A DNA stretch of 64,000 bases from positions 47,182-111,181 of IMG/VR virus record IMGVR_UViG_3300021963_004241; one strand, 5' to 3'. This document shows, piece by piece, positions 17,638-25,044 of this stretch. The notes beneath the pieces are model-generated. The model had not been told where the DNA came from. It worked only from the letters and a program-made list of their open reading frames with translations, and did not search any database. Every line of letters starts with the position of its first letter. Position 1 is the first letter of the stretch. The translations under genes were made by a program, and so were the position numbers. The DNA comes from a virus.

Positions 17638-17832
17638 TTACGCAGCCTTGGCTTCTTTGCGAGCGTTCTTTTCTTCTGTAATTTCTGTTCTACGAGCTTT
17701 AACTAATTTTGCAACTTCCTGTAATGCTTTACGAGCACGAGTACCTGCTGCACCATTACCACTTGAAAATTTTGCATCTTCTGCTAAGAATGCTTCGAAA
17801 TGAGATTTTAATTGTTCTACTGTATTTGACAT
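17638..17832 (-). CDS. Histone-Hc1-like small basic protein
   Basis: A 64-residue basic protein. The block GNGAAGTRARKALQEVAKLVKA and the Lys/Arg/Ala-rich tail resemble the Hc1 / histone-H1-like family, which occurs in many phages. DNA or RNA binding is the likely activity. It starts 42 bases after the isolated tRNA gene, and a hairpin with stem TTCTCTA at 17851-17871 lies in between. Confidence 0.65.
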   Translation of the reverse strand: MSNTVEQLKSHFEAFLAEDAKFSSGNGAAGTRARKALQEVAKLVKARRTEITEEKNARKEAKAA

Positions 17833-17850
17833 AATTTTTCCTTATATATG

Positions 17851-17871
17851 TTCTCTACTTATTATAGAGAA
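17851..17871 (-). other. Hairpin between tRNA and Hc1-like gene
   Basis: TTCTCTA / TAGAGAA stem of 7 bp with a 7-base loop, directly downstream of the tRNA. It may be a processing or attenuator hairpin. There is no clear T tract. Confidence 0.45.
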
Positions 17872-17873
17872 TG

Positions 17874-17977
17874 GTGTGGTCGGTAGGATTTGAACCTACA
17901 AAGGCGGCGACTACGTCTGTGCCCCATCCCAAGTGCGTTATCACAACGGACCGGAGGTATACCATATTCCACTCACG
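17874..17977 (-). tRNA. Isolated tRNA-like gene, anticodon unresolved
   Basis: A 7-bp acceptor stem GTGGTCG/CGACCAC, a perfect T arm (GTAGG-TTCAAAT-CCTAC) and an encoded CCA identify a tRNA. The D to variable region is longer than normal and I cannot fit a canonical 5-bp/7-base anticodon arm. A GGC...GAC-GTA-GTC...GCC hairpin could be a long variable arm. It lies about 5 kb from the main array under its own promoter. Confidence 0.6.
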
Positions 17978-17988
17978 ACCACATTGTA

Positions 17989-18016
17989 ATTATATATTAA
18001 TAAACTAAAAAGTCAA
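17989..18016 (-). promoter_or_regulatory. Sigma70-type promoter for the isolated tRNA and Hc1-like gene
   Basis: Minus-strand TTGACT, 16 bases, TATAAT, overlapping the T tract of the preceding terminator. Confidence 0.75.
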
Positions 18017-18043
18017 AAAAATAGGGCACCAAAGTGCCCTATT
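18014..18043 (-). terminator. Rho-independent terminator after the 74-residue gene
   Basis: Minus-strand AATAGGGCAC-TTTG-GTGCCCTATT, followed by a T-rich tract. The stop of the upstream gene lies inside the stem. Confidence 0.9.
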
Positions 18044-18266
18044 ATTGTCCCATTCTATCGGGATTGACCATCCAACCTAATTCAGAATTTCTAGTTTGAA
18101 GACGTTCAATTTCATTGGCAGCTTCTTCTAAAAGATCTGATATTCGATCTGGTTTACCTTCTTGAACTGATTTTCGATCTTGATTCTGTCGTCTAATCTC
18201 TGCCCGCTTACGAAGGCGGAAAACTAAACTTTGTTCACTGACCGGTAAATGACTTTCATCTTTCAT
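18042..18266 (-). CDS. Small helical protein downstream of RNA ligase
   Basis: The start is placed at ATG 18266, which overlaps the RNA ligase stop (ATGA), giving 74 residues. It is highly charged, with a likely coiled-coil stretch RISDLLEEAANEIERLQTRN. It is the last gene of the RNA-repair operon before a strong terminator. No domain recognised. Confidence 0.6.
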   Translation of the reverse strand: MKDESHLPVSEQSLVFRLRKRAEIRRQNQDRKSVQEGKPDRISDLLEEAANEIERLQTRNSELGWMVNPDRMGQ

Positions 18267-19162
18267 GCTAATTGTTCCCTTACCCAAGCCAGACGAGATT
18301 GCTCGTCCATTGCTGTATATTCTACTATATTAGCACGTATGGCGTCAACTAGAGGATAGTATTCTTCGTCTAGATTGTGCTTGATGTCTTTCTTCAAATC
18401 TACTAACTTGTCTGTGCGTGGATTGCGAGCAACCCACTTCGAAGTCAAGTAGTAAGGTGACTTGATCTTAGCACTAATACCTTCGTCTGTGTAGAATACA
18501 TAACCTTCGTGCCTGCACTCCTTGGCCATTTGTTCTAGACGTTCCATTGACGTTGTTACGCTTTCTGGAACGAAACAGTTGAACATACGACTCAGGTCTT
18601 GCAGTACAAAAGGATCGTGACCTACTCGACTACCCCATTCGTTTTCACGATATCCTAGCACATACATACCTGACGATTCTGGAATAATATGTGGATCCAA
18701 CGGATGTACACATTCAAACATAACAGTAAGGCCTTGCATGTCGGCAGTAGAAAACGCCAATTGCCAATCTGGCCAGGACATATGTTGCAGCATTCTATCT
18801 TTGGCCATGGTAACAAAGTCGCTGTCAGTGCTGCCAGTAGTAGACACTAATACGTCTCCATTGTACCAAGTGCAGACAACCATAAAGCCGTTAACCTTTC
18901 GGAATGCTGTAACCTTAGTATCTGGAGCAAGCACTGGTGCTTCCTTTTCGATACCATAGTTATAGATCTTTGTAAATGGATAAGCAACCAAGTTGAAATC
19001 CTTGTCCACAATGGATCCACGGCATTCGGCAATGTATTCGTTCCATAAGTTATCGTAGAAAACTTTTTTCTTGTACTTTAGGACATAAATGCCATCTCCG
19101 GCAGACTTCATGTTTACCAGTCCGGATTCAGCAACATACTTTTTTAATTCATCTTTAAACAT
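18263..19162 (-). CDS. RNA ligase (T4 Rnl1-like nucleotidyltransferase)
   Basis: A 299-residue covalent nucleotidyltransferase. The ligase lysine lies in FRKVNGFMV (KxNG, motif I) near residue 89. The upstream EYIAECRGSIVDKDFNLVAY block holds the ECRG motif of T4-Rnl1-like ligases. HEGYVFY (motif IV) and SAKIKSPYYL (motif V) follow near residues 218-238. It seals 3'-OH/5'-P breaks in RNA. With the polynucleotide kinase two genes upstream it forms a tRNA-repair pair like T4 Pnkp/Rnl1, which counters anticodon-nuclease defences. Confidence 0.88.
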   Translation of the reverse strand: MFKDELKKYVAESGLVNMKSAGDGIYVLKYKKKVFYDNLWNEYIAECRGSIVDKDFNLVAYPFTKIYNYGIEKEAPVLAPDTKVTAFRKVNGFMVVCTWYNGDVLVSTTGSTDSDFVTMAKDRMLQHMSWPDWQLAFSTADMQGLTVMFECVHPLDPHIIPESSGMYVLGYRENEWGSRVGHDPFVLQDLSRMFNCFVPESVTTSMERLEQMAKECRHEGYVFYTDEGISAKIKSPYYLTSKWVARNPRTDKLVDLKKDIKHNLDEEYYPLVDAIRANIVEYTAMDEQSRLAWVREQLA

Positions 19163-19337
19163 TTCCTAGTCCAATCCTTGAATAACCAAGTTTACTTCGT
19201 GTTTCTCTGCGAGTCTCTCGTCGCTCGGCGAAACGTTTTACACCAGCCAAATAACCAGCGAGATAACTTTCCCAGTCCAGCTTGTTAGACTCTTTATCGT
19301 AATCACGTCGCACACGTTCAATAAACTCAGGGGTCAT
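19155..19337 (-). CDS. Small basic protein between PNK and RNA ligase
   Basis: The start is placed at ATG 19337, overlapping the kinase stop (TAATG). The product is 60 residues, MTPEFIERVRRDYDKESNKL onward, ending in an Arg-rich tail FAERRETRRETRSKLG. It overlaps the RNA ligase start by 8 bases, so all three are translationally coupled. Function unknown; the basic tail would suit RNA binding. Confidence 0.6.
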   Translation of the reverse strand: MTPEFIERVRRDYDKESNKLDWESYLAGYLAGVKRFAERRETRRETRSKLGYSRIGLGNV

Positions 19338-19798
19338 TAAACTCTCCAAATTTCCTTAAAGCCTTCTTCTTCAGTTGGCTCTTGCAAGTTAGCGATCATA
19401 GAACGCATGACATTATCTGGAATAGACTTGCCTGGTCGATTAACCAGTCTTCGAGATAATTCTTCCTCATCAGGAGTTCTAAATACGATAGCGATTTTTT
19501 CGTAGTTAGGCAACATTGCCAATTTTGCTTTACGACTTTTTGCGCTAGTATTTGTTTGATCCCAGATGATGTTGAGATTATTTGCCTGTGCAATAGCCAC
19601 GTGATTTTCCATCAACTTGGTTGCGATTTTAATATAGTCGTTAAAAATCTCGTTATAAGTTTTGCCCACACGAGCAGCTTCCTCGTCAACAAAACGATCA
19701 GAACTTACAACTGTGCAATCTTTGACCCAGTCTTGATTAGAGATCCAGGTAGACTTTCCGCTACCTGGAACACCGATTAACATATATAAAGTTGGCAT
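19337..19798 (-). CDS. Polynucleotide 5'-kinase-like P-loop protein
   Basis: A 153-residue P-loop kinase with GVPGSGKST (Walker A) at residues 8-16, SSDRF (the acceptor-side Asp/Arg block) near residue 33, and IIWDQTNTSAKSR near residue 75, as in T4-type polynucleotide kinase. It phosphorylates 5'-OH RNA or DNA ends. The 3'-phosphatase domain of T4 Pnkp is absent, so end healing may need the neighbouring metallophosphoesterase or a host enzyme. It directly precedes the RNA ligase operon genes. Confidence 0.85.
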   Translation of the reverse strand: MPTLYMLIGVPGSGKSTWISNQDWVKDCTVVSSDRFVDEEAARVGKTYNEIFNDYIKIATKLMENHVAIAQANNLNIIWDQTNTSAKSRKAKLAMLPNYEKIAIVFRTPDEEELSRRLVNRPGKSIPDNVMRSMIANLQEPTEEEGFKEIWRV

Positions 19799-20302
19799 TT
19801 AGCCTCCGATGTGTTGACGGGCTTCCGCCATTAAGGCAGGATCACCTTTGGTCATTACTTCTAACAACAATCTCTTTTCTTCTAAGTAGGTCTTAGCAAA
19901 CTTTTCATCGTGTTGCATAATACTACGAGTGTTAGAGATTAAGTCAGCCAACTTGACGGTTTGTGCTTCGGCTGGTGCCATTGCAGTGTGCGCTCTGTCG
20001 ATTGCTTTGCGTGTGGCACGATTGCCTTGTTCCGGACGGGATACGTCCGTAAGCCATCCCACCAACTCACTGACTTCTTCACCGAACTCTGCTCGAATAA
20101 CTTCAATAGTAACTCCTGTGTCTTCAACAACATCATGTAACCAAGCCGCTGCCAACATCTCCTTTGAATGAGATACTTTGCTGACGATTTTTACAACTTC
20201 AGCAGGATGGACGATGTAGGGCTCGTTGGTATACTTGCGTAATTGAGCCGCCGCACCGTGAGCTGCTGTAGCAAATACTCTAGCCTTTTCTACTATGTCC
20301 AT
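19799..20302 (-). CDS. HD-domain (p)ppGpp hydrolase-like protein (MESH1/SpoT-HD type)
   Basis: A 167-residue single-domain HD protein. The blocks HGAAAQLRKYTNEPYIVHPAEV, AAWLHDVVEDTG (the HD metal site) and KLADLISNTRSI are those of the small alarmone hydrolase (MESH1-like) group, which degrades (p)ppGpp to GDP/GTP. A phage enzyme could blunt the stringent response of starved marine hosts. It abuts the kinase gene with no gap. Substrate is inferred from family similarity. Confidence 0.85.
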   Translation of the reverse strand: MDIVEKARVFATAAHGAAAQLRKYTNEPYIVHPAEVVKIVSKVSHSKEMLAAAWLHDVVEDTGVTIEVIRAEFGEEVSELVGWLTDVSRPEQGNRATRKAIDRAHTAMAPAEAQTVKLADLISNTRSIMQHDEKFAKTYLEEKRLLLEVMTKGDPALMAEARQHIGG

Positions 20303-20311
20303 AACATCTCC

Positions 20312-20860
20312 TTAAACGTGATGACCTTTGATTTCGCCTTTTAATGCTCTTGAGATAGCATCTTCCATTTCAAGGACGATCCAACCAGTTGAATCCATGC
20401 CTACATCTAATGCACGAAACTTTTCTAATCCACTGGTGTTGCCATGCAAGTGACCGTGGAAGTGAACAGCGCCTCGATGCATTTGATCCCATTCTGCTAT
20501 TGGATAATGGAACATAACACACTTAGTACCATTGTAAGTGATATCTAAGTAATCGTGTATTTCCTCAAAGCAAGAGCGGAATACTGGATCGTTCAACAAT
20601 TTGCGATCGTGATTTCCTTTAACTAATATTTTAACACCATTGCATCGTTTCATGTATTGTACAGCCTTAGCCGATGGCAAAAATGCAACATCGCCTAAGA
20701 TATAAACTTGGTCTTCTGGTTCGACTATTTCGTTCCATTCCTTGACCATTTGTTCGTTCATGTAATCTACATCGTTTTTAAATCTTGCTCTCGTGACAGG
20801 ACAGAACTTCATTATGTTCGTATGTCCGAAATGTAAGTCACTTGTTATATAAGTTTTCAT
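20312..20860 (-). CDS. Calcineurin-like metallophosphoesterase
   Basis: A 182-residue protein with all metallophosphoesterase blocks: SDLHFGHTNI at residues 7-16, ILGDVAF near residue 55, VKGNHDR near residue 80, and HGHLHGN near residue 138. These coordinate two metals. Relatives act as nucleotide or nucleic-acid phosphatases or phosphodiesterases. In an operon with a kinase and an RNA ligase it could supply the missing 2',3'-cyclic-phosphate or 3'-phosphate healing step, which is inference only. Confidence 0.88.
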   Translation of the reverse strand: MKTYITSDLHFGHTNIMKFCPVTRARFKNDVDYMNEQMVKEWNEIVEPEDQVYILGDVAFLPSAKAVQYMKRCNGVKILVKGNHDRKLLNDPVFRSCFEEIHDYLDITYNGTKCVMFHYPIAEWDQMHRGAVHFHGHLHGNTSGLEKFRALDVGMDSTGWIVLEMEDAISRALKGEIKGHHV

Positions 20861-20869
20861 TTTATTCTA

Positions 20870-21061
20870 TTACCAATTCTCCACACTAGAAACTACAACT
20901 TCAAACCTCCCAGTTTGATCATTGACTTTTGTCTCTATGGTCATAGTCGTATGACTGCCAATACCAGAACTATTATCCTGAGTAATTTCTGCTACCTCTA
21001 CATCTGGAAACTTTTCAAAAATTTCCATCATTCTTTTGATATCATCTCTATGTAAGTACAT
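20870..21061 (-). CDS. Small unknown protein
   Basis: A 63-residue protein, MYLHRDDIKRMMEIFEKFPD onward, with a helix followed by three likely beta strands (AEITQD, TTMTIETKV, FEVVVSSV). Its ATG overlaps the upstream stop. No family recognised. Confidence 0.55.
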   Translation of the reverse strand: MYLHRDDIKRMMEIFEKFPDVEVAEITQDNSSGIGSHTTMTIETKVNDQTGRFEVVVSSVENW

Positions 21062-21624
21062 TAAATATCTCCTTCACGTTCTCTACGAGCTCTACGCTCT
21101 GCGGCCAGTGTAAAAACTTTTTCGTTGTCGTTGGTCCACTCTACTGTTTTAGGAAGAATGATCCCGAACTCGGTTGTATGACCGTTGATAGTATGGGGCT
21201 CATTCTCGTCATAGGTCCAACCTAGGCACTTCATCATTCGATGCTTGACTAACAGGTTAGGTGATCGAAAAGCCTCGGAATCACGAAAGCCTAACATAAC
21301 ACCTACTTCTGCTACGGCACCAGAACGACATACACCTGCGTGGCAATGAACTACTACGTTCATATGTTCCTCGAGTGCGTGTTGCAGTAGTCGAACAAGC
21401 TCGTCGGCTTGTTCTTGACTGCATCGCATGGTCTCGTCTATTACAAGATCTTTAGCTTCAACGTCGAGAAACTTAAATTGATGTGTTTCGCGAAACTGAT
21501 GTTTAGGTTCTGGAAATTCCATGTCTGGATCAACGATCTGTATGAGCATAGAATTAAAACCGGCATCGATGTGAAATCCTTTTTTAATATCGCTCAAAGA
21601 TACGTTTTGGATCCAGGGATTCAT
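21061..21624 (-). CDS. Protein-tyrosine/dual-specificity phosphatase-like protein
   Basis: A 187-residue protein with the PTP loop VVHCHAGVCRSG (HCxxxxxR) near residue 95 and an upstream FLDVEAKD stretch that can provide the general acid. Cysteine-based phosphatases of this type dephosphorylate proteins, RNA 5' ends or phosphoinositides. The C-terminal 60 residues, ending AAERRARREREGD, are a charged tail. It could reverse a host defence or signalling phosphorylation, or act on RNA ends with the neighbouring repair genes. Confidence 0.82.
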   Translation of the reverse strand: MNPWIQNVSLSDIKKGFHIDAGFNSMLIQIVDPDMEFPEPKHQFRETHQFKFLDVEAKDLVIDETMRCSQEQADELVRLLQHALEEHMNVVVHCHAGVCRSGAVAEVGVMLGFRDSEAFRSPNLLVKHRMMKCLGWTYDENEPHTINGHTTEFGIILPKTVEWTNDNEKVFTLAAERRARREREGDI

Positions 21625-21803
21625 TTTAAATTCTTCTTAATTTTATTAATGATATCGTTGGCCTGATCAAAGTTATTGATGCACTCCTCTACGATAATCT
21701 CATTATTTAGGTAATCATAGGCAACGGATTTTTGAAATCTCAAATCCTGTTGCCATTTGATCTTATTACCGATGTAGTCTATCTTAATTCTGTCTGTGTT
21801 CAT
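21621..21803 (-). CDS. Small unknown protein, 60 residues
   Basis: The start is set at ATG 21803, which overlaps the upstream stop (ATGA). The product is MNTDRIKIDYIGNKIKWQQD onward, a beta-helix mix with a Lys-rich end. It overlaps the phosphatase start by 4 bases. No function seen. Confidence 0.55.
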   Translation of the reverse strand: MNTDRIKIDYIGNKIKWQQDLRFQKSVAYDYLNNEIIVEECINNFDQANDIINKIKKNLK

Positions 21804-22018
21804 TGTCGCCGCCTTTTCATCCAAGTGTATTTTGATCCATCTGGTAACAGTCCGTCCTTGACGCTATCGGATCCAAAAACTCCAACTAGTTCAAAATCGT
21901 CTCCATTTATTTTTACAAATAAACCAATTTCTTTTGATCTAGTTAATGCTAATTCTAGAGTGTCTACTTCTTCCTCGCAAGCTCTTCCCCTTGCGTCTTT
22001 CCAATTTACTTTATACAT
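21800..22018 (-). CDS. Small unknown phage protein, 72 residues
   Basis: A 72-residue protein, MYKVNWKDARGRACEEEVDT onward, with ELVGVFGSDSVKDGLLPDGS and a basic C-terminus WMKRRRQ. The pattern (V.W.D..G...EEE.D.L..AL....E.G.FV.I.G...E.VG.FG.DS) is, from memory, a recurrent small protein of T4-like marine phages. Function unknown. Confidence 0.65.
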   Translation of the reverse strand: MYKVNWKDARGRACEEEVDTLELALTRSKEIGLFVKINGDDFELVGVFGSDSVKDGLLPDGSKYTWMKRRRQ

Positions 22019-22053
22019 TCCTTGATTATATCTTCTTTTTTCATTCTTGTCTA

Positions 22054-22127
22054 TGGTGCTCCCAACTGGTAACGATCCAGTGTTTCTACATTACCAATGT
22101 AGTGTAATACCTTTATACTATGAGAGC
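22054..22127 (-). tRNA. tRNA-Thr (GGT) with A54/T58 T loop
   Basis: Acceptor GCTCTCA/TGGGAGC, anticodon arm CTACA-TTGGTAA-TGTAG, T stem ACTGG/CCAGT and an encoded CCA give a complete tRNA. The T loop reads ATCGTTA, not TTCGANN. Its 5' end overlaps the 3' end of the SGNH gene by 15 bases. Confidence 0.8.
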
Positions 22128-22757
22128 CGAAAATTTTTCTACTAGTTCTCTATGTGGTCGGATTCCAGGATGGCAGTTATCCGGAAAATCTTCAGACCAT
22201 TTCATTTGATCTAAGATAGTTTTGTGATCTTTTAAAAGACGGTTTTTAAACTCTAAACTGTCTGCGGATTTTTCTATGAGGTCCAAATGACAGAGTGTAT
22301 GTACAGTTGGAAATTGTTTGCCAAAAATAGAACTGCGCCAATCAGGAATCACAAAATCTGCAGATGTTATCTCATAGAAACAATCTAATAATTTTGCCTG
22401 TCCACCAATGACTAATGTTTTAGCCGAGGTGAACTTTTTAAGTTTATCAAATTCCTGATAGATTATTCTAGAATTACTTTCTATAACATCATTTATAAGG
22501 AATGATTTATCAGCATCGAAAAGATTCCTATCTCTTAGAGATTCTGTGTGAAACCAAATGATCCAATCTATTTTAGATATTAAATGATTCTTTGCTGAAC
22601 TAATCGATGCTAGATTAGATCCGCCATTGTTAGCACAGTTGTAAACTGTGTACCCTAGATCTTTTAGTAGAAATTCTGTATGGTATTTTGCATCAACTCC
22701 GGGCGGTCCGTAGTAATTTGGGACCCCCCAACTGTCGCCTAATATTAATATGTTCAT
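22113..22757 (-). CDS. SGNH-type hydrolase-like protein
   Basis: A 214-residue protein starting MNILILGDSWGVPNYYGPPG; GDSW is block I of SGNH esterases and contains the nucleophile Ser. NNGGSN near residue 45 may be the Gly block, and DNCHPGIRPH near residue 195 is the Asp-x-x-His block V. SGNH enzymes deacylate sugars, lipids or peptides. Two tandem relatives lie at 51961-53316. The stop codon lies inside the tRNA-Thr gene. Confidence 0.7.
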   Translation of the reverse strand: MNILILGDSWGVPNYYGPPGVDAKYHTEFLLKDLGYTVYNCANNGGSNLASISSAKNHLISKIDWIIWFHTESLRDRNLFDADKSFLINDVIESNSRIIYQEFDKLKKFTSAKTLVIGGQAKLLDCFYEITSADFVIPDWRSSIFGKQFPTVHTLCHLDLIEKSADSLEFKNRLLKDHKTILDQMKWSEDFPDNCHPGIRPHRELVEKFSALIV

Positions 22758-22768
22758 GTGGATATTTA

Positions 22769-22843
22769 TGGCCTCCCCAGTAGGAATCGAACCTACAACT
22801 AAACCTTAGGAGTGTTTTGTTATATCCATTTAACTATAGGGAG
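22769..22843 (-). tRNA. tRNA-Arg (CCT)
   Basis: Anticodon loop CTCCTAA, T arm GTAGG-TTCGATT-CCTAC, encoded CCA. First tRNA of the dense array after tRNA-Thr. Confidence 0.88.
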
Positions 22844-22847
22844 AATT

Positions 22848-22924
22848 TGGCCTGACTGGAGGGACTCGAACCCCCGACCTACAGCTTAGAAGGCTGTTGC
22901 TCTATCCAGTTGAGCTACAGTCAG
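22848..22924 (-). tRNA. tRNA-Arg (TCT)
   Basis: Anticodon arm ACAGC-CTTCTAA-GCTGT, canonical D and T arms, encoded CCA. Confidence 0.95.
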
Positions 22925-22929
22925 ATATT

Positions 22930-23003
22930 TGGAGCGGGGTAAGAGAATCGAACTCTCCGCATCAGCTTGGAAGGCTGAGGTATTACCACTATACGAACCC
23001 CGC
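22930..23003 (-). tRNA. tRNA-Gly (TCC)
   Basis: Anticodon loop CTTCCAA within a CAGC/GCTG stem, acceptor GCGGGGT, encoded CCA. Confidence 0.95.
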
Positions 23004-23021
23004 ATAGATATTACTGTAGCA

Positions 23022-23432
23022 TCATCTTGATTTTTCTGCAAGTTCTTTATAACCTGCCCAGCTAGGATGTATTGAATCTTTTTGTAAACGATCTGTTTTA
23101 ATGATAGTATCTCCTCGGCTTCTTGCGATTATGTTAACGATATCATTAACGTTGGGTTTACAGAACTTGTCATTACAAGGCGGCAAGATCCAGAACACTT
23201 TATCTGCTTCTACTCTGGCCCGCATAGCAGACAATTCTTTAAAAGTATGAACACCAGAATGGTCATTAGTTCCGAGACTGATGATAACTGTGCTTGCTGC
23301 TATATTTTTTTCAGCAAACTTTTTATTCCAGCCCCAACTGTTGATCCCGCCAACACTGTAACTAACGCATTCTTTCCTTACGTTAGCTGTTCCTACTGCA
23401 ATACTGTCGCCTACGATTAAACATTCTAACAT
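23022..23432 (-). CDS. SGNH-type hydrolase-like protein, short
   Basis: A 136-residue protein with all four SGNH blocks: VGDSIAVG (nucleophile Ser) at residues 7-14, SVGGINSWGW (Gly), SLGTNDH (Asn) near residue 52, and DSIHPSWAGY (Asp/His) near residue 118. It is shorter than most SGNH esterases but has the complete catalytic set. It sits alone between tRNA genes. From memory, similar short SGNH proteins occur in T4-like marine phages. Substrate unknown. Confidence 0.8.
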   Translation of the reverse strand: MLECLIVGDSIAVGTANVRKECVSYSVGGINSWGWNKKFAEKNIAASTVIISLGTNDHSGVHTFKELSAMRARVEADKVFWILPPCNDKFCKPNVNDIVNIIARSRGDTIIKTDRLQKDSIHPSWAGYKELAEKSR

Positions 23433-23443
23433 ATATTATCCTT

Positions 23444-23519
<76 letters not shown>

Positions 23520-23568
23520 ATTGAGACACACTACTTATCCTATTATACGCCATGTGTCAGGGCGAAAT

Positions 23569-23645
<77 letters not shown>

Positions 23646-23651
23646 AATAGA

Positions 23652-23749
23652 TTTAGGGCACAACAACTAAAAGTATCTACAATACTAATGTCATCTTTGT
23701 TATTTAAAATGAGCACAATAACGATGCGTCAAGAGTGCTATTCCCTAAA
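23652..23749 (-). ncRNA. Structured spacer between tRNA-Pro and tRNA-Met
   Basis: TTTAGGG at 23652 pairs with CCCTAAA at 23743, flanked inside by GCAC/GTGC, and encloses small hairpins (for example GTAT/ATAC). No open frame or tRNA signature is present. It may be a small structured RNA or processing spacer; no family is recognised. Confidence 0.35.
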
Positions 23750-23750
23750 A

Positions 23751-23825
23751 TGGTTGCAGGGGAGGGAATCGAACCCCCGACCTCAAGGTTATGAGCCTTG
23801 CCAGATACCGCTTCTAACACCCTGC
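23751..23825 (-). tRNA. tRNA with CAT anticodon (Met, possibly Ile2)
   Basis: Anticodon arm CAAGG-CTCATAA-CCTTG, acceptor GCAGGGT, encoded CCA. It has a G1-C72-type pair, so it is not a classical initiator. A lysidine-modified Ile tRNA cannot be excluded. Confidence 0.9.
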
Positions 23826-24178
23826 GTCAAACTTTTGTTAATGGTACAGTTTACTACCCTCTTGCTACCTATTGTTGATCTGTTACACAGACCATTTACT
23901 AGTATCATAGGCTTTCCGCTTTGGGCAAGGTTAGCTGTGTACATTAGCCCACGAGCTGTACCATTAACAAAAGTGTCTAGCTACAGTTCCCTGTTCCGCC
24001 CTAGACTGAGTTGTCTACCCTGTCGATCAGTATTTAAATTTTTGTCGCCAGTTCTGCTTCTGCCGCCACGGTGTCTCAAGTCGCCGAAAAGGCCTTGGGG
24101 TCGATTACCGTTTGCACCCTGACGTTTTGGTGAAGTCAATTACCCCCTTTAATAACGAGGAAGGGACCCCGGGGTCTG
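23826..24178 (-). ncRNA. 353-base stretch with a 19-bp perfect inverted repeat
   Basis: No convincing gene. ACTTTTGTTAATGGTACAG at 23831-23849 is exactly complementary to 23956-23974, with 106 bases between. The rest to 24178 is GC-richer than flanking genes and holds smaller pairings, including the palindrome GACCCCGGGGTC at 24165-24176. The strand is assumed to follow the tRNA array. It may be a structured RNA or a duplicated-end remnant. Confidence 0.45.
23831..23974. repeat. 19-bp perfect inverted repeat pair
   Basis: The arms are 23831-23849 and 23956-23974, fully complementary over 19 bases. They would form a long hairpin in RNA from either strand. Confidence 0.9.
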
Positions 24179-24751
24179 TTAGATTAATCCTTCTAGTTGA
24201 AGAGTTGCAACAACTTCATCGCTGAGAGGGATCTCAGTTTTGATGTTTAACTCAAGAACTTCATCATTCAAAGATTGTTTCTGTTTCTTGAGATCATTTA
24301 ATTGAGCACGGAAACGATCAATGTCTCCTACTCGCAACACACTGGTTTCAACAGTGTCACCGTAGCCATAGATACGACTACGTGCTTCGTCTTTCAAATT
24401 CTTGATCTTCTCAAGTTTGCCTTTGACAACTTCGATGTCAGTGACAGTGTCACGACCAACGATTTCAGTCAGTTGTGCAACACGCTTGTCGATGAAAGCT
24501 GCTTTAGTCAGCTTAAGATCGATTCCGCTTTCGGCATTTGCGGCACACACTAGTCCGCGAATGTTGTAAAGGGCAACCAACAGGTTAGTCCTTCGGAGAT
24601 CATTTTCCAGCATCTTCTGATTGGCTTTTTCAATCTCAGCTTCTGGATTTTGAAATTCGTTGAGAGTTACATTGAACTCTACTTTGATATTTTTAACGGC
24701 ATCGTTGATGCTGTTTTGAATTGCATTTGCTTTACGTAATGTTACTTTCAT
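24179..24751 (-). CDS. Unknown coiled-coil-type protein, 190 residues
   Basis: A 190-residue, mostly helical charged protein (MKVTLRKANAIQNSINDAVK onward) with LNDLKKQKQSLNDEVLELNI near the C-terminus that looks coiled-coil. The centre has SRIYGYGDTVETSVLRVGDI. It is preceded by a 280-base leader with a consensus promoter. No domain of known function is recognised. Confidence 0.65.
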   Translation of the reverse strand: MKVTLRKANAIQNSINDAVKNIKVEFNVTLNEFQNPEAEIEKANQKMLENDLRRTNLLVALYNIRGLVCAANAESGIDLKLTKAAFIDKRVAQLTEIVGRDTVTDIEVVKGKLEKIKNLKDEARSRIYGYGDTVETSVLRVGDIDRFRAQLNDLKKQKQSLNDEVLELNIKTEIPLSDEVVATLQLEGLI

Positions 24752-24759
24752 TTGTGCCT

Positions 24760-25037
24760 CTCTATGTTAACGGGTCGGTAAAGGGTCAAGTAATAGACCG
24801 GACAATTGACAAGACCTATTGTGCGATGTCGTCGGTCTGGACAATATGCAATAGACAGGCTACAGAGACCTGAATATTTCCGATTAGCAATTGACAGGTA
24901 TATAAGAATCGGTTCACTCAAGCACGAACAGTTTTCAAGACTGTTTGCCAGGATTAGTTCGTATTCGCTTATGGGCGAAAACGATTGTCTATTCTCTTCT
25001 ACCCTCTACTTCACCGGCTTTGGTATTACTACCTCAG
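24760..25037 (-). ncRNA. Long structured leader or small RNA
   Basis: About 280 bases without an open frame lie between a consensus promoter and the 190-residue gene. Visible hairpins are AGACCG/CGGTCT (24795/24833), AACAGT/ACTGTT with a 7-base loop (24927/24940) and TTCGC/GCGAA. The repeated words TTGTCAATTG and CTGTCAATTG occur on the transcribed strand. It could be a 5' leader with regulatory structure or an independent RNA. Confidence 0.45.
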
Positions 25038-25044
25038 CAAAACT

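Noticed and set aside
17874-17977. Group I intron in the isolated tRNA
   Set aside because: The excess is at most a few tens of bases, far too short for a group I intron.
23688-24122. 144-codon plus-strand frame
   Set aside because: It runs through the antisense of tRNA-Met and the inverted-repeat region, has no ribosome site and no protein-like pattern.
24165-24176. GACCCCGGGGTC palindrome as a terminator
   Set aside because: There is no loop and no T tract after it on the strand of the preceding gene.
24927-24945. Cryptic tRNA-Ser around the CTTGAAA hairpin
   Set aside because: No acceptor stem or T arm could be found around it; only the anticodon-like hairpin is present.
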